Both the position numbers and the translations under genes were made by a program. This document shows positions 50,284 through 58,301 of a stretch of 64,000 bases of DNA, in pieces. Origin of the DNA: Compostibacter hankyongensis. GTDB taxonomy: Bacteria; Bacteroidota; Bacteroidia; Chitinophagales; Chitinophagaceae. Every line of letters starts with the position of its first letter. Positions within the stretch are counted from its first letter, which is position 1. Below the pieces are notes generated by a model. That model worked only from the letters and a program-made list of their open reading frames with translations, was not told where the DNA came from and made no database searches. The stretch is taken from contig NZ_BAABFN010000007.1 in assembly GCF_039541075.1 (NCBI RefSeq), positions 62,001 through 126,000 on the forward strand. Direction: 5' to 3'.

Positions 50284-52461
50284 ATGATGATTCGTAAGAA
50301 GACCTGTTTCCTTTTTCCCGGGCTGCTGCTGATCGCGCTCTGCATCGGGAGCCTGCCGGTGAAAGCCCAGACGTCCGCGGACGCTCCGTCCGTATCCTTT
50401 TACGGAAATCCGCAAAACGACCTGTACCGGCTTTTGCAGCGCGAAGGTTTCCGGGTGCGGCTGTACCCGACGCCCGATGCCGCCGTCGGCGCCGCGCCGG
50501 ACAACTCCGGCGTTTTTATCGTCGGCGCCCGTTATCCGGCCGTCGATCTGGTGAATAAGATCAGCGCTTCCCTGATGAATAAAGCCGCAAAAAAACACCT
50601 GCGGCTCTATATCGAATACCCGGCGGCTTTCCCGGGGCTGGATATCCCGTCCGCTCCCCTGGAAACCCACCTCGAACGCGGGGTCGTCACCTCTTCTGTA
50701 TTGGGCCTGCCGCAGCTTTCTCTTCTCGGTATCCACAACAGCTACGTATTACCCGTAAAAGCGGCCGACCCTATGCTGGTCCTCGCCAAGGTAGTGGGGG
50801 TGGACCGGGCCGAGCTCGGGCTGGACAGTACACCGTCTTACCCGTTGCTGTTTGAAAAGCAGGGTGCGCTGCTGGCGATGACCGGTCTCAGTAATTTTCA
50901 GACGGGTCGCTATGGTCCCGATGCTTCGGTCAGAACGCTCTGGCGTTACCTGATCTCCCGCATCGCCGGACAGGATGTCCGGCTTGACCATTGGGTGGAA
51001 GATGTAAAACCCAGCTATGGCCGCAACGAAACCCTGCCGGCCGGCGCCGTCCGCAGCAGTATCCAAAAGGGCGTGCAATGGTTCTATCAGGGACGGTTCT
51101 TTATTGACCCGAGCTGGAAGGCCGACTGGATAAAATACGGCAGCAACGGCCTTAAACCCGTGGGCCCGCCTCTGGGGCAGAATAAGCGCAACGGAAACGG
51201 AAGTCTGGGCGTGCTGGAAGGGCATACTTCCACGATCTATTACAACGGTACCCAGCAATACCGCTATTGGATACGCGCCGATGTCCAGGGAGAGGTGTCC
51301 ATGGCCCTGGCCGCCGCCGGAAAATTTCTCGGGGATACGGCCTGGCAGGGACAGTCTGCCCGCCTGCTCGATTTTCTTTTTAACCGGTCGAACCTTCGTG
51401 CGGGTCATAAAAATGATCCGCAAAGCGCGGTCTTCGGGCTGATCGGCTGGGCCTCTACCAATGCCGGCACCTTTTACGGAGACGATAATTCCCGCGCCAT
51501 ACTCGGCGCTATCGGCGCTTCGGCTTATCTGAAAAACGATCGCTGGAACAAGGTCCTGGCCGAAGCCATCATGGGGAATTTCAGGACCACGGGTAAGGAA
51601 GGATTCCGGGGCGACCGCCTGGAAGAAGCGGATATCCTGAAAAACGGATGGCCGTATTATTTCAACCGTGATATCAAAAACCCCTCTCCGCATTTTGAAT
51701 CCTGGATGTGGGCCCTTTACTTATGGCTTTATGATAAAACCGGTTATAAACCTCTTTTGGAAAGGACTGAAAAAGCGATCCGGATCACCATGGCCGATTA
51801 TCCGGATAAATGGCTCTGGGGGAGCAGCCTGCAGACCCAGCGGGCCAGGATGATCCTGCCGCTGGCCTGGCTGGTGCGTGTCAGCAATACGCCGGAACAC
51901 CGGCAGTGGCTCGACCGGATGGTCAAAGAATTGTTGTCCTACCAGGACGCCTCGGGGGCCATCCGGGAGGAGATGGGAAAAGGAAAGGGAATGTTCCGGG
52001 AACTGAAGAAGAACAGCGACTACGGATCCGATGAAGGCTCCCTGATCACGCACAACGGGCAGCAGATTGCCTGTATGCTCTACACCAACAATTTTGCCTT
52101 GTTCAGCCTCCACGAAGCCGCCATGGCCACGGGCGATCCGTCCTATATGCAGGCGGTGGAGAAGCTCTCCGGCTTTCTGACCCGTATCCAGATCAGCAGC
52201 ACAAAACACCCCGATCTCGACGGAGGGTGGTTCCGGGCATTCGACTATGGAAAATGGGACTACTGGGCTTCCAATTCGGATGCCGGCTGGGGCGCATGGT
52301 GTACGCTCACCGGATGGATACAGAGCTGGATACTCACCAGTCAGATTGAGATATCGAAGCAGGAAAGCTACTGGGATATTACCCGCGGACTGAAGATGGG
52401 ACCTACGGCCAGGGAGGTCATCCGCCGGATGATGACGCCTCCGGCGACAGCCGGCCGGTAG
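50284..52461 (+). CDS. Secreted protein of unknown function with a toroid-like helical domain
   Basis: The 725-residue protein has a signal peptide (FLFPGLLLIALCIGSLPVKA). Residues about 35-230 look like an alpha/beta domain (SVSFYGNPQNDLYRLLQREG), and residues about 250-720 are helix-rich with repeated Trp, Tyr and Gly, such as GTFYGDDNSRAILGAIGASA and WMWALYLWLYDKTGYKPLLE, which recalls (alpha/alpha)6 glycosidases and lyases. I do not recognise a named family, nor a certain catalytic pair; DDNSR and EEADIL are candidates. It is co-oriented in the susC2 operon, 15 bases after the ceramidase-like gene. Confidence 0.75.
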   Translation: MMIRKKTCFLFPGLLLIALCIGSLPVKAQTSADAPSVSFYGNPQNDLYRLLQREGFRVRLYPTPDAAVGAAPDNSGVFIVGARYPAVDLVNKISASLMNKAAKKHLRLYIEYPAAFPGLDIPSAPLETHLERGVVTSSVLGLPQLSLLGIHNSYVLPVKAADPMLVLAKVVGVDRAELGLDSTPSYPLLFEKQGALLAMTGLSNFQTGRYGPDASVRTLWRYLISRIAGQDVRLDHWVEDVKPSYGRNETLPAGAVRSSIQKGVQWFYQGRFFIDPSWKADWIKYGSNGLKPVGPPLGQNKRNGNGSLGVLEGHTSTIYYNGTQQYRYWIRADVQGEVSMALAAAGKFLGDTAWQGQSARLLDFLFNRSNLRAGHKNDPQSAVFGLIGWASTNAGTFYGDDNSRAILGAIGASAYLKNDRWNKVLAEAIMGNFRTTGKEGFRGDRLEEADILKNGWPYYFNRDIKNPSPHFESWMWALYLWLYDKTGYKPLLERTEKAIRITMADYPDKWLWGSSLQTQRARMILPLAWLVRVSNTPEHRQWLDRMVKELLSYQDASGAIREEMGKGKGMFRELKKNSDYGSDEGSLITHNGQQIACMLYTNNFALFSLHEAAMATGDPSYMQAVEKLSGFLTRIQISSTKHPDLDGGWFRAFDYGKWDYWASNSDAGWGAWCTLTGWIQSWILTSQIEISKQESYWDITRGLKMGPTAREVIRRMMTPPATAGR

Positions 52462-52551
52462 CCGCGCCGGAGATTGTGCCGGGTGGCCTCTGAAAGCCTG
52501 CCCGCGGGAAGAAAAAGATTAATGATTTACCTTCATAAACAACAGTGAATA

Positions 52552-53838
52552 ATGGCAGTTTATCTGAAAAACAGGAAAAGTGAATCCGAGATTGATCATG
52601 ACGACAGCATGGTCAGACAAACCGTGGAGAAAATCATCCGCGAGATTGAAACGGAGGGAGATGCGGTCATCCGGAAATATGCCAGAGCATTTGATCATTA
52701 TGCGCCGGAACGTTTCCGGTTGTCGGATGACGAGATACAGGATATCGTGGCCCGCACACCGGAAAGGGTAAAAGAGGATATTCTTTTCGCGCAGCGGCAG
52801 ATCCGGTCTTTTGCCGAGCGGCAGCGTGCTTCGGTGCTGGATATCGAAGTAGAGACCCTCCCCGGTGTGTTCCTGGGTCACCGGAACATCCCGGTCAGCC
52901 AGGCAGGATGTTATATACCCGGCGGCCGTTATCCCATGGTGGCCTCCGCTCACATGAGCGTGCTTACGGCGAAGGTGGCCGGGGTGAAGAGAGTAGTGGC
53001 CTGCACGCCGCCCGTCGATGGGAAGATACCCGAAGCCACGGTTTGCGCCATGCACTTTGCGGGAGCAGACGAGATATATGTGCTCGGGGGCATACAGGCA
53101 CTGTGCGCCATGGCTTTCGGTTTTGAGGAGATGCGTCCGGTAGACATGATCGTGGGGCCGGGTAACGCGTATGTCGCTGAAGCCAAAAAGCAGCTTTTCG
53201 GCAAAGTGGGCATCGACCTTTTTGCAGGACCTACGGAGATCCTGGTCATCGCGGATGAGACGGCCGATGCGGAAATGGTGGCCTGCGATCTGCTGGGTCA
53301 GGCGGAACACGGACCTACTTCCCCCGCTGCGCTCATCACCACCTCCGAAGCCCTGGCCCGGGAGACGCTGTTGGAAATAGACCGTCAGCTTGGCCGGCTC
53401 GCTACCGCGGAGATCGCCGCCGTGTCCTGGAGGGATTACGGTATGGTGATCCAGGTAAAGGATGAGCAGGAAGCGGTGCAGGTTGCCGATGAGCTGGCTT
53501 ATGAGCATGTGGAAGTGCTCACGCGGAATCCGGACTATTTTTTGACCCACCTGTCCAATTACGGGGCCCTGTTCCTCGGTCCGGAAACCAATGTGGCTTA
53601 CGGGGACAAGGTCATCGGCACCAACCATATTCTTCCCACCCGGAAAGCGGCCCGGTATACGGGTGGACTATGGGTAGGCAAGTTTCTGAAGAACTGTACC
53701 TATCAGCGTTGCACCGAAGCGGCCAGCGCCATAGTAGGGGAATATGCCGAGCGGCTTTGCGAGCTGGAAAGGTTTGCCGGTCACAAGGCCCAGGCCACGC
53801 TGCGCGTAAAGCGGTATGGCAAAGAAAAAAACAGATAA
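52552..53838 (+). CDS. Histidinol-dehydrogenase family oxidoreductase in a catabolic locus
   Basis: The 428-residue protein belongs to the HisD family: GGRYPMVASAHMSVLTAKVAGVK, VGPGNAYVAEAKKQLFGKVGIDL, CDLLGQAEHGPTSPAAL (zinc Gln and His), YEHVEVLTRNP (Glu-His pair), GDKVIGTNHILPT and the C-terminal LERFAGHKAQATLR (zinc Glu and His). HisD oxidises L-histidinol twice with NAD+; relatives such as HpsN oxidise other alcohols. No other his gene is nearby, and it sits in a glycan operon with 90 bases before it, so a polyol or sugar alcohol substrate is possible. The start is ATG 52552 (MAVYLKNRKS). Confidence 0.88.
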   Translation: MAVYLKNRKSESEIDHDDSMVRQTVEKIIREIETEGDAVIRKYARAFDHYAPERFRLSDDEIQDIVARTPERVKEDILFAQRQIRSFAERQRASVLDIEVETLPGVFLGHRNIPVSQAGCYIPGGRYPMVASAHMSVLTAKVAGVKRVVACTPPVDGKIPEATVCAMHFAGADEIYVLGGIQALCAMAFGFEEMRPVDMIVGPGNAYVAEAKKQLFGKVGIDLFAGPTEILVIADETADAEMVACDLLGQAEHGPTSPAALITTSEALARETLLEIDRQLGRLATAEIAAVSWRDYGMVIQVKDEQEAVQVADELAYEHVEVLTRNPDYFLTHLSNYGALFLGPETNVAYGDKVIGTNHILPTRKAARYTGGLWVGKFLKNCTYQRCTEAASAIVGEYAERLCELERFAGHKAQATLRVKRYGKEKNR

Positions 53839-53853
53839 CGATAACCCAACCGT

Positions 53854-55254
53854 ATGGCTAAAATTTTCACTGTCATTCTTTTGACCTGCAGTCTTTCCGG
53901 CTATGGCATGATCCGTCTTCCCGGCATCATCAGCGACAACATGGTGATGGAGCAGCACAGCGACGTCAGGATCTGGGGATGGGGCGAACCTTATGAGAAG
54001 GTGAGCGTCACCACCTCCTGGGATCATAAAACCTATCCGCCGGTCGTTGTGGATGGAAATGCCCGCTGGGAGCTTACCATTCATACCCCGGCTGCCGGCG
54101 GTCCCTATACGCTGGACATTGAGGGAAAGAATCATCTGACGGTGAAAAACATCCTGATAGGGGAGGTATGGCTTTGTTCCGGTCAGAGCAATATGGAGAT
54201 GTGCGCCAACTGGGGGCTGAAGGATGCACAGGCGGCTTTGCCCCGGTCGCACTGTCCTGAGATCCGTTTTTTCCAGGTTCCCAAAAGAACGGCTTCCGTT
54301 CCCCAGCAGCAGATAGAAGGCCGGTGGGTGATTTGCGACAGCGCCACCCTGGCGCCTTTCAGCGCGGTGGGTTATTTCTTCGGACGAACGCTTTATCAGC
54401 GGCTCGCCTGTCCTGTTGGCCTGATCGAGTCGGCCTGGGGCGGTACTTCCGCCGAAGTCTGGTCTCCCGACAGCATGATAACCCATGACCCGATACTGCA
54501 AAGGGCAGCCGGGAAGATCGTTCCGAACGGACAATGCCCCAACCTGCCGGGATATGCTTTTAACGCCATGATCGCACCCCTCATTCCGTATAAAATTGCC
54601 GGCGTCATCTGGTACCAGGGCGAAAACAATACGGTCAACGCCGGTTCCTATGCGCGGCTGTTTACCCGCATGATGGATTCCTGGCGCAGCGGGTGGGGAT
54701 ATGATCTTCCCTTTTATTTTGTACAGATCGCCCCTTATCATTACGGGCAGCCTTATGTAGGTGCGTTGCTGCGCGAAGCGCAGGCAGCGAGCGCCCGGTT
54801 ACCCCATACGGGCATGGTGGTGATTACCGATCTGGTGGACGATACCAGCAACGTGCATCCTGCGGACAAGCATGATGTGGGGCTGCGGCTCGCGAACCGG
54901 GCCCTGTCGGAAACCTATCATGTCGGCGGCATCGCCTACCAGAGTCCGGTATTTAAAGCAATGACGATCCGAAATCATCAGGCTTGGGTGACTTTTCAGC
55001 ATGGTGAGGAAGGGTTGACGGTAAAAGGCGGACAGGTCAGGGAGCTCTTTATCGCAGGAGAAGATCAGATTTTTTATCCTGCCGAGGCCAGGATAAAAGA
55101 TGATATGCTGATCGTATGGAGTGATCGTGTTCCCCGTCCAGTAGCGGTTCGTTATGGCTTCAGCAATACAGGCATCGGTAACCTCTTTGGAAAAAACGGG
55201 TTGCCCGTGGGGCCTTTCCGGTCAGACCATTGGGAGGTGGTTGTGCCACGGTAA
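53854..55254 (+). CDS. Sialate O-acetylesterase-like SGNH hydrolase
   Basis: The 466-residue secreted enzyme has a signal-like N-terminus and the SGNH blocks WLCSGQSNMEMC (catalytic Ser), FSAVGYFFGRTLYQRL, ESAWGGTSAEVW, VIWYQGENNTVN and DDTSNVHPADKHDVG (Asp and His near the C-terminus). Family members remove O-acetyl groups from sialic acids and plant or bacterial glycans. It closes the susC2 operon, 15 bases after the HisD-like gene. The target glycan is unknown. It suggests that the natural substrate is O-acetylated. Confidence 0.9.
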   Translation: MAKIFTVILLTCSLSGYGMIRLPGIISDNMVMEQHSDVRIWGWGEPYEKVSVTTSWDHKTYPPVVVDGNARWELTIHTPAAGGPYTLDIEGKNHLTVKNILIGEVWLCSGQSNMEMCANWGLKDAQAALPRSHCPEIRFFQVPKRTASVPQQQIEGRWVICDSATLAPFSAVGYFFGRTLYQRLACPVGLIESAWGGTSAEVWSPDSMITHDPILQRAAGKIVPNGQCPNLPGYAFNAMIAPLIPYKIAGVIWYQGENNTVNAGSYARLFTRMMDSWRSGWGYDLPFYFVQIAPYHYGQPYVGALLREAQAASARLPHTGMVVITDLVDDTSNVHPADKHDVGLRLANRALSETYHVGGIAYQSPVFKAMTIRNHQAWVTFQHGEEGLTVKGGQVRELFIAGEDQIFYPAEARIKDDMLIVWSDRVPRPVAVRYGFSNTGIGNLFGKNGLPVGPFRSDHWEVVVPR

Positions 55255-55293
55255 TAGATGGTCAAAGGCGAAGGGTTAACCATCCCTACCCGA

Positions 55294-56106
55294 TTAAGTC
55301 TCCTCCAGGCAGGCCTGCATTTCCTGCTGATATTGCCGGGCGGCGGCAGCGGCATCTTCTGCGAAGTCGGGGCCGTTGCCGGCAAAGATAACCGCACGGG
55401 AGGCATTGACGAGCAGGCCTCCTTCCGGGGTAAGTCCATGGCGGGATATCGCTTCCAGACTGCCTCCCTGCGCCCCTACGCCGGGGACGAGCAGGAAATG
55501 TTCCGGGATGCGGCTGCGGATCGCGGAAAGCTGTGCATCCTGTGTAGCCCCCACGACGAACATCAGGTTGTCCGCCGTTCCCCATTGGGTGGCTTGTTGG
55601 ATCACTTTTTCATAGAAATATTCGCCGTCGCCGGTTTTCTGCAGCTGGAAGTCCCGGCTGCCTTCATTGCTCGTCAAACCGAGCAGGATGGTCCATTTGC
55701 CCGGGTATTGCAGAAAGGGTGTAACGCTGTCCTCGCCCATATAGGGCGCTACGGTAACGGCGTCGAAACCGAAGGTCTCAAAAAAAGTTTTGGCGTAATG
55801 GTGGGCGGTATTGCCGATATCGCCGCGTTTGGCATCAGCGATCCGGAAATGGGTTTCGGGGATATAGGCGAGGGTCCGTTCCAGGCTTTCCCAACCGCGG
55901 ATGCCGCGGCTTTCATAAAAGGCGGTGTTGATCTTATAGGCCACGCAAAATTCCCGGGTGGCGTCGATGATGGCTTTGTTAAAGCTGAATACGGGATCGG
56001 GCTGGCTGAGCAGGTGCTTGGGTATCCTGCTGATATCCGAGTCCAGTCCCACGCAGAGATAAGATTGCTTTTGCCGGATAAGGCGGCTCAGTTCCTGTCG
56101 GGTCAT
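55294..56106 (-). CDS. pyrF: Orotidine 5'-phosphate decarboxylase
   Basis: PyrF decarboxylates OMP to UMP, the last step of pyrimidine synthesis. The 270-residue protein has YLCVGLDSDISRIPK at the front, YKINTAFYESRG and the catalytic block IADAKRGDIGNTAHHYAKT (Lys and Asp). The length and the KINTAFYE segment place it in the longer type found in Bacteroidota and mycobacteria. It is alone on the minus strand, facing the end of the polysaccharide locus. Confidence 0.95.
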   Translation of the reverse strand: MTRQELSRLIRQKQSYLCVGLDSDISRIPKHLLSQPDPVFSFNKAIIDATREFCVAYKINTAFYESRGIRGWESLERTLAYIPETHFRIADAKRGDIGNTAHHYAKTFFETFGFDAVTVAPYMGEDSVTPFLQYPGKWTILLGLTSNEGSRDFQLQKTGDGEYFYEKVIQQATQWGTADNLMFVVGATQDAQLSAIRSRIPEHFLLVPGVGAQGGSLEAISRHGLTPEGGLLVNASRAVIFAGNGPDFAEDAAAAARQYQQEMQACLEET

Positions 56107-56121
56107 GGGAAGCCAATTGTC

Positions 56122-56186
56122 TAAAGTTGATTTGATGATTTGGAGATTTGATAATTTGATGATAAGGTAATCAGCACATCATCAAA
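56122..56186. repeat. GATGATTT-type intergenic repeat between pyrF and mrp
   Basis: GATTTGATGATTTGGAGATT, GATAATTTGATGATAAGG and then AATCAGCACATCATCAAA follow one another. The last 18 bases (56169-56186) are identical to 1418-1435. The same low-complexity family occurs at 15883-15920. Confidence 0.75.
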
Positions 56187-56189
56187 TCG

Positions 56190-57293
56190 TCATCCCCTCA
56201 TTTCCACCACACGGGTGGGTGCCTGTTTGGCGTTCCGGATGGCGATCTGCCGGGCGGCCTCCTGTGCCATTTCGCCAAAGGCCTTGCGGCTGACGGCATC
56301 CTCCTCGTTCAGCATGACGGGCACACCGCGGTCTCCCCCCTCGCGTACGCTTTGCACCAGGGGTATCTGCCCCAGGAAAGGCAGCTCAAAATCTTCCGCC
56401 AGTCTTTTTCCGCCCTCTTTGCCAAAGATGTAATACTTGTTTTCAGGCAGCTCCTGCGGGGTAAAATAGGCCATATTCTCCACCAGCCCGATGATGGGCA
56501 CATTGATCTGCCCGATGTTGAACATGATCACCGCCTTTTTGGCGTCGGCCAGGGCTACGTCCTGCGGCGTGGTGACGATGATGGCGCCGGTGACCGGTAC
56601 CGTCTGCACCAGGGTAAGGTGGATATCGCCGGTGCCGGGCGGCAGGTCGATGATCAGGTAGTCGAGCTCTCCCCAGTTCACATCCGTCACAAACTGTTTT
56701 AAGGCGCTGCTGGCCATGGGGCCGCGCCAGACGATGGCCTGCTTCTCATCCAGCAGCAGTCCGATGGACATCAGCTTGATGCCGAACCGTTCCATGGGAA
56801 CGATCATATCCTTGCCGTTGACCTGGGTCATCAGGGGACGCTCTCCGCGGAGCCCGAACATGATGGGTACGCTGGGTCCGTAGATATCCGCATCCATCAG
56901 TCCCACGCGGGCTCCGTCCTGCGCCAGCGCCAGCGCCAGGTTGGCGGCCACGGTGGACTTGCCGACGCCGCCCTTGCCGGAAGCCACGGCGATGATGTTC
57001 CGCACATCCGGCAGCAGGGCTTTTCCGTCTTTCCGGTTGGAAGTGACCCGGGACGTCATGTTGACCGTTACGCGGGCTTCTTTATCCACCAGATGGTGGA
57101 TGGCGTTTATGCAGGCATTGCGGATCAGCTCTTTCAGGGGGCAGGCCGGGGTGGTGAGCATTACCGTAAAAGACACCTCCTGCCCGTTTATTGCGATATC
57201 GTGCACCATGTTCAGCGTCACCAGATCCTTTCCCAGGTCCGGCTCCTGTACGTTGCCCAGGGCTTCCAATACTTGTTCTCTGGTCATCCTCAC
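56190..57293 (-). CDS. mrp: Mrp/NBP35-family P-loop ATPase without the CxxC motif
   Basis: The 367-residue protein has an N-terminal DUF59/MIP18-type domain (residues about 1-90; NVQEPDLGKDLVTLNMV, TTPACPLKEL) and an Mrp ATPase domain (GKGGVGKSTVAANLAL; DADIYGPSVPIMFG; YLIIDLPPGTGDIHL). Mrp proteins help deliver Fe-S clusters. The region where E. coli Mrp has CxxC reads ENMAYFTPQELPENKYYIFG and contains no Cys, so a bridging cluster is not expected at that place. The -7 box at 57343-57350 lies about 50 bases upstream. Confidence 0.92.
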   Translation of the reverse strand: MRMTREQVLEALGNVQEPDLGKDLVTLNMVHDIAINGQEVSFTVMLTTPACPLKELIRNACINAIHHLVDKEARVTVNMTSRVTSNRKDGKALLPDVRNIIAVASGKGGVGKSTVAANLALALAQDGARVGLMDADIYGPSVPIMFGLRGERPLMTQVNGKDMIVPMERFGIKLMSIGLLLDEKQAIVWRGPMASSALKQFVTDVNWGELDYLIIDLPPGTGDIHLTLVQTVPVTGAIIVTTPQDVALADAKKAVIMFNIGQINVPIIGLVENMAYFTPQELPENKYYIFGKEGGKRLAEDFELPFLGQIPLVQSVREGGDRGVPVMLNEEDAVSRKAFGEMAQEAARQIAIRNAKQAPTRVVEMRG

Positions 57294-57342
57294 TGTTTTT
57301 TAACGTTGTTTTGATAAGATGGATACCAGGCCATCCCGTGGG

Positions 57343-57350
57343 CAAAGGTA
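57343..57350 (-). promoter_or_regulatory. -7 promoter element before mrp
   Basis: The minus strand reads TACCTTTG (TAnnTTTG), about 50 bases before the mrp start. A -33 element is not evident. Confidence 0.35.
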
Positions 57351-57418
57351 ACCCAAATGAGGCGGATTATTAAGCCGGAAGGTAGGGTGTTAACGGTAAA
57401 TCGTTTAATTTTGGGGAG

Positions 57419-58048
57419 ATGAAGATACGGGTACTATATGTGATCCTTTTTATCCTGTTTTTCCCGCTCCTGCTGCATGCGCAGCAGGATACGCTCGTGG
57501 AAGTATCCGGGGTAACCATGACGGCAGACAGCCTGCGGGCGGTGCCCAATGTGAGTATATTGGTAAAGGGGCAAAGCCGGGGAACGGTTACCAACGAACA
57601 GGGCGTTTTTTCCATCGTGGTCTTCAAGGGGGATACCCTGGTATTCAGCGCGGTAGGTTTTAAGGGCGGCGAGGTCCGGATCCCCGACGGGCTGGAAAGC
57701 AACCATTATTCGCTGCTCCAGCTGATGGCCCAGGACACCACTTATCTTCCGGTGGCCATCATCCATTCCTATCCGAGCCGGGAAGAATTCCCCGATGCTT
57801 TCCTGCACTGGGAGATCCCGGACGACAAGCTCGCCGTGGCCCGGCGCAACCTGGATGCTGCCAAGCTCCGCGCGCTGGCGATGACCCTGCCGGCCGACGG
57901 CACCGAAGCCGTGAGCCGTACCCTGATGCAGCGAGCCCAATCCATGTACTATTCGGGTCAGCGTCCACCACAGAACATCTTCAACCCCCTGGCCTGGGCG
58001 CAGTTCATAGAAGCCTGGAAACGGGGCGATTTCCGCAGAAAATACTGA
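57419..58048 (+). CDS. Secreted CarboxypepD-regulatory-like protein
   Basis: The 209-residue protein has a signal peptide (LYVILFILFFPLLLHA, then QQD) and a single carboxypeptidase-regulatory-like Ig-type domain (VSGVTMTADSLRAVPNVSI and TNEQGVFSIVVFKGDTLVFS) followed by a helical tail (EIPDDKLAVARRNLDAAKLR). Such domains are frequent in exported Bacteroidota proteins; the function is unknown. TAATTTTG at 57406-57413, just before the ATG, is a possible -7 box that would give almost no leader. It stands alone, convergent with the minus-strand group at 58302. Confidence 0.8.
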   Translation: MKIRVLYVILFILFFPLLLHAQQDTLVEVSGVTMTADSLRAVPNVSILVKGQSRGTVTNEQGVFSIVVFKGDTLVFSAVGFKGGEVRIPDGLESNHYSLLQLMAQDTTYLPVAIIHSYPSREEFPDAFLHWEIPDDKLAVARRNLDAAKLRALAMTLPADGTEAVSRTLMQRAQSMYYSGQRPPQNIFNPLAWAQFIEAWKRGDFRRKY

Positions 58049-58056
58049 TTTTCCTG

Positions 58057-58085
58057 AAAAAAAACCCCACCGGGAACGGCGGGGT
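58057..58085 (-). terminator. Minus-strand terminator below the methyltransferase gene
   Basis: On the minus strand, CCCC-G-CCG, a TTCC loop and CGG-T-GGGG form a stem with one mismatch, followed by T8. On the plus strand no T-run follows, so it serves the minus-strand group. That leaves about 215 bases of 3' untranslated sequence after the methyltransferase stop. Confidence 0.7.
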
Positions 58086-58301
58086 CTGTGTTAAACCCTT
58101 TGAAAAAATTACTACTCTCTGCTATTGCAGGCTTGACTGCTTTAGCTTCTTACGAAATACCGCCCAAAGGAAGGCGCATCTCTGATATTTTTACTGGCTT
58201 GTAAACCCTGATGTTTTGCCTGAAAGCGTTAATGCAAACTTACAGAAAGCCTTTCTTTGAAGATGTTAACAAGATGTTATTGAAGGATCAGCGTTATTCC
58301 T

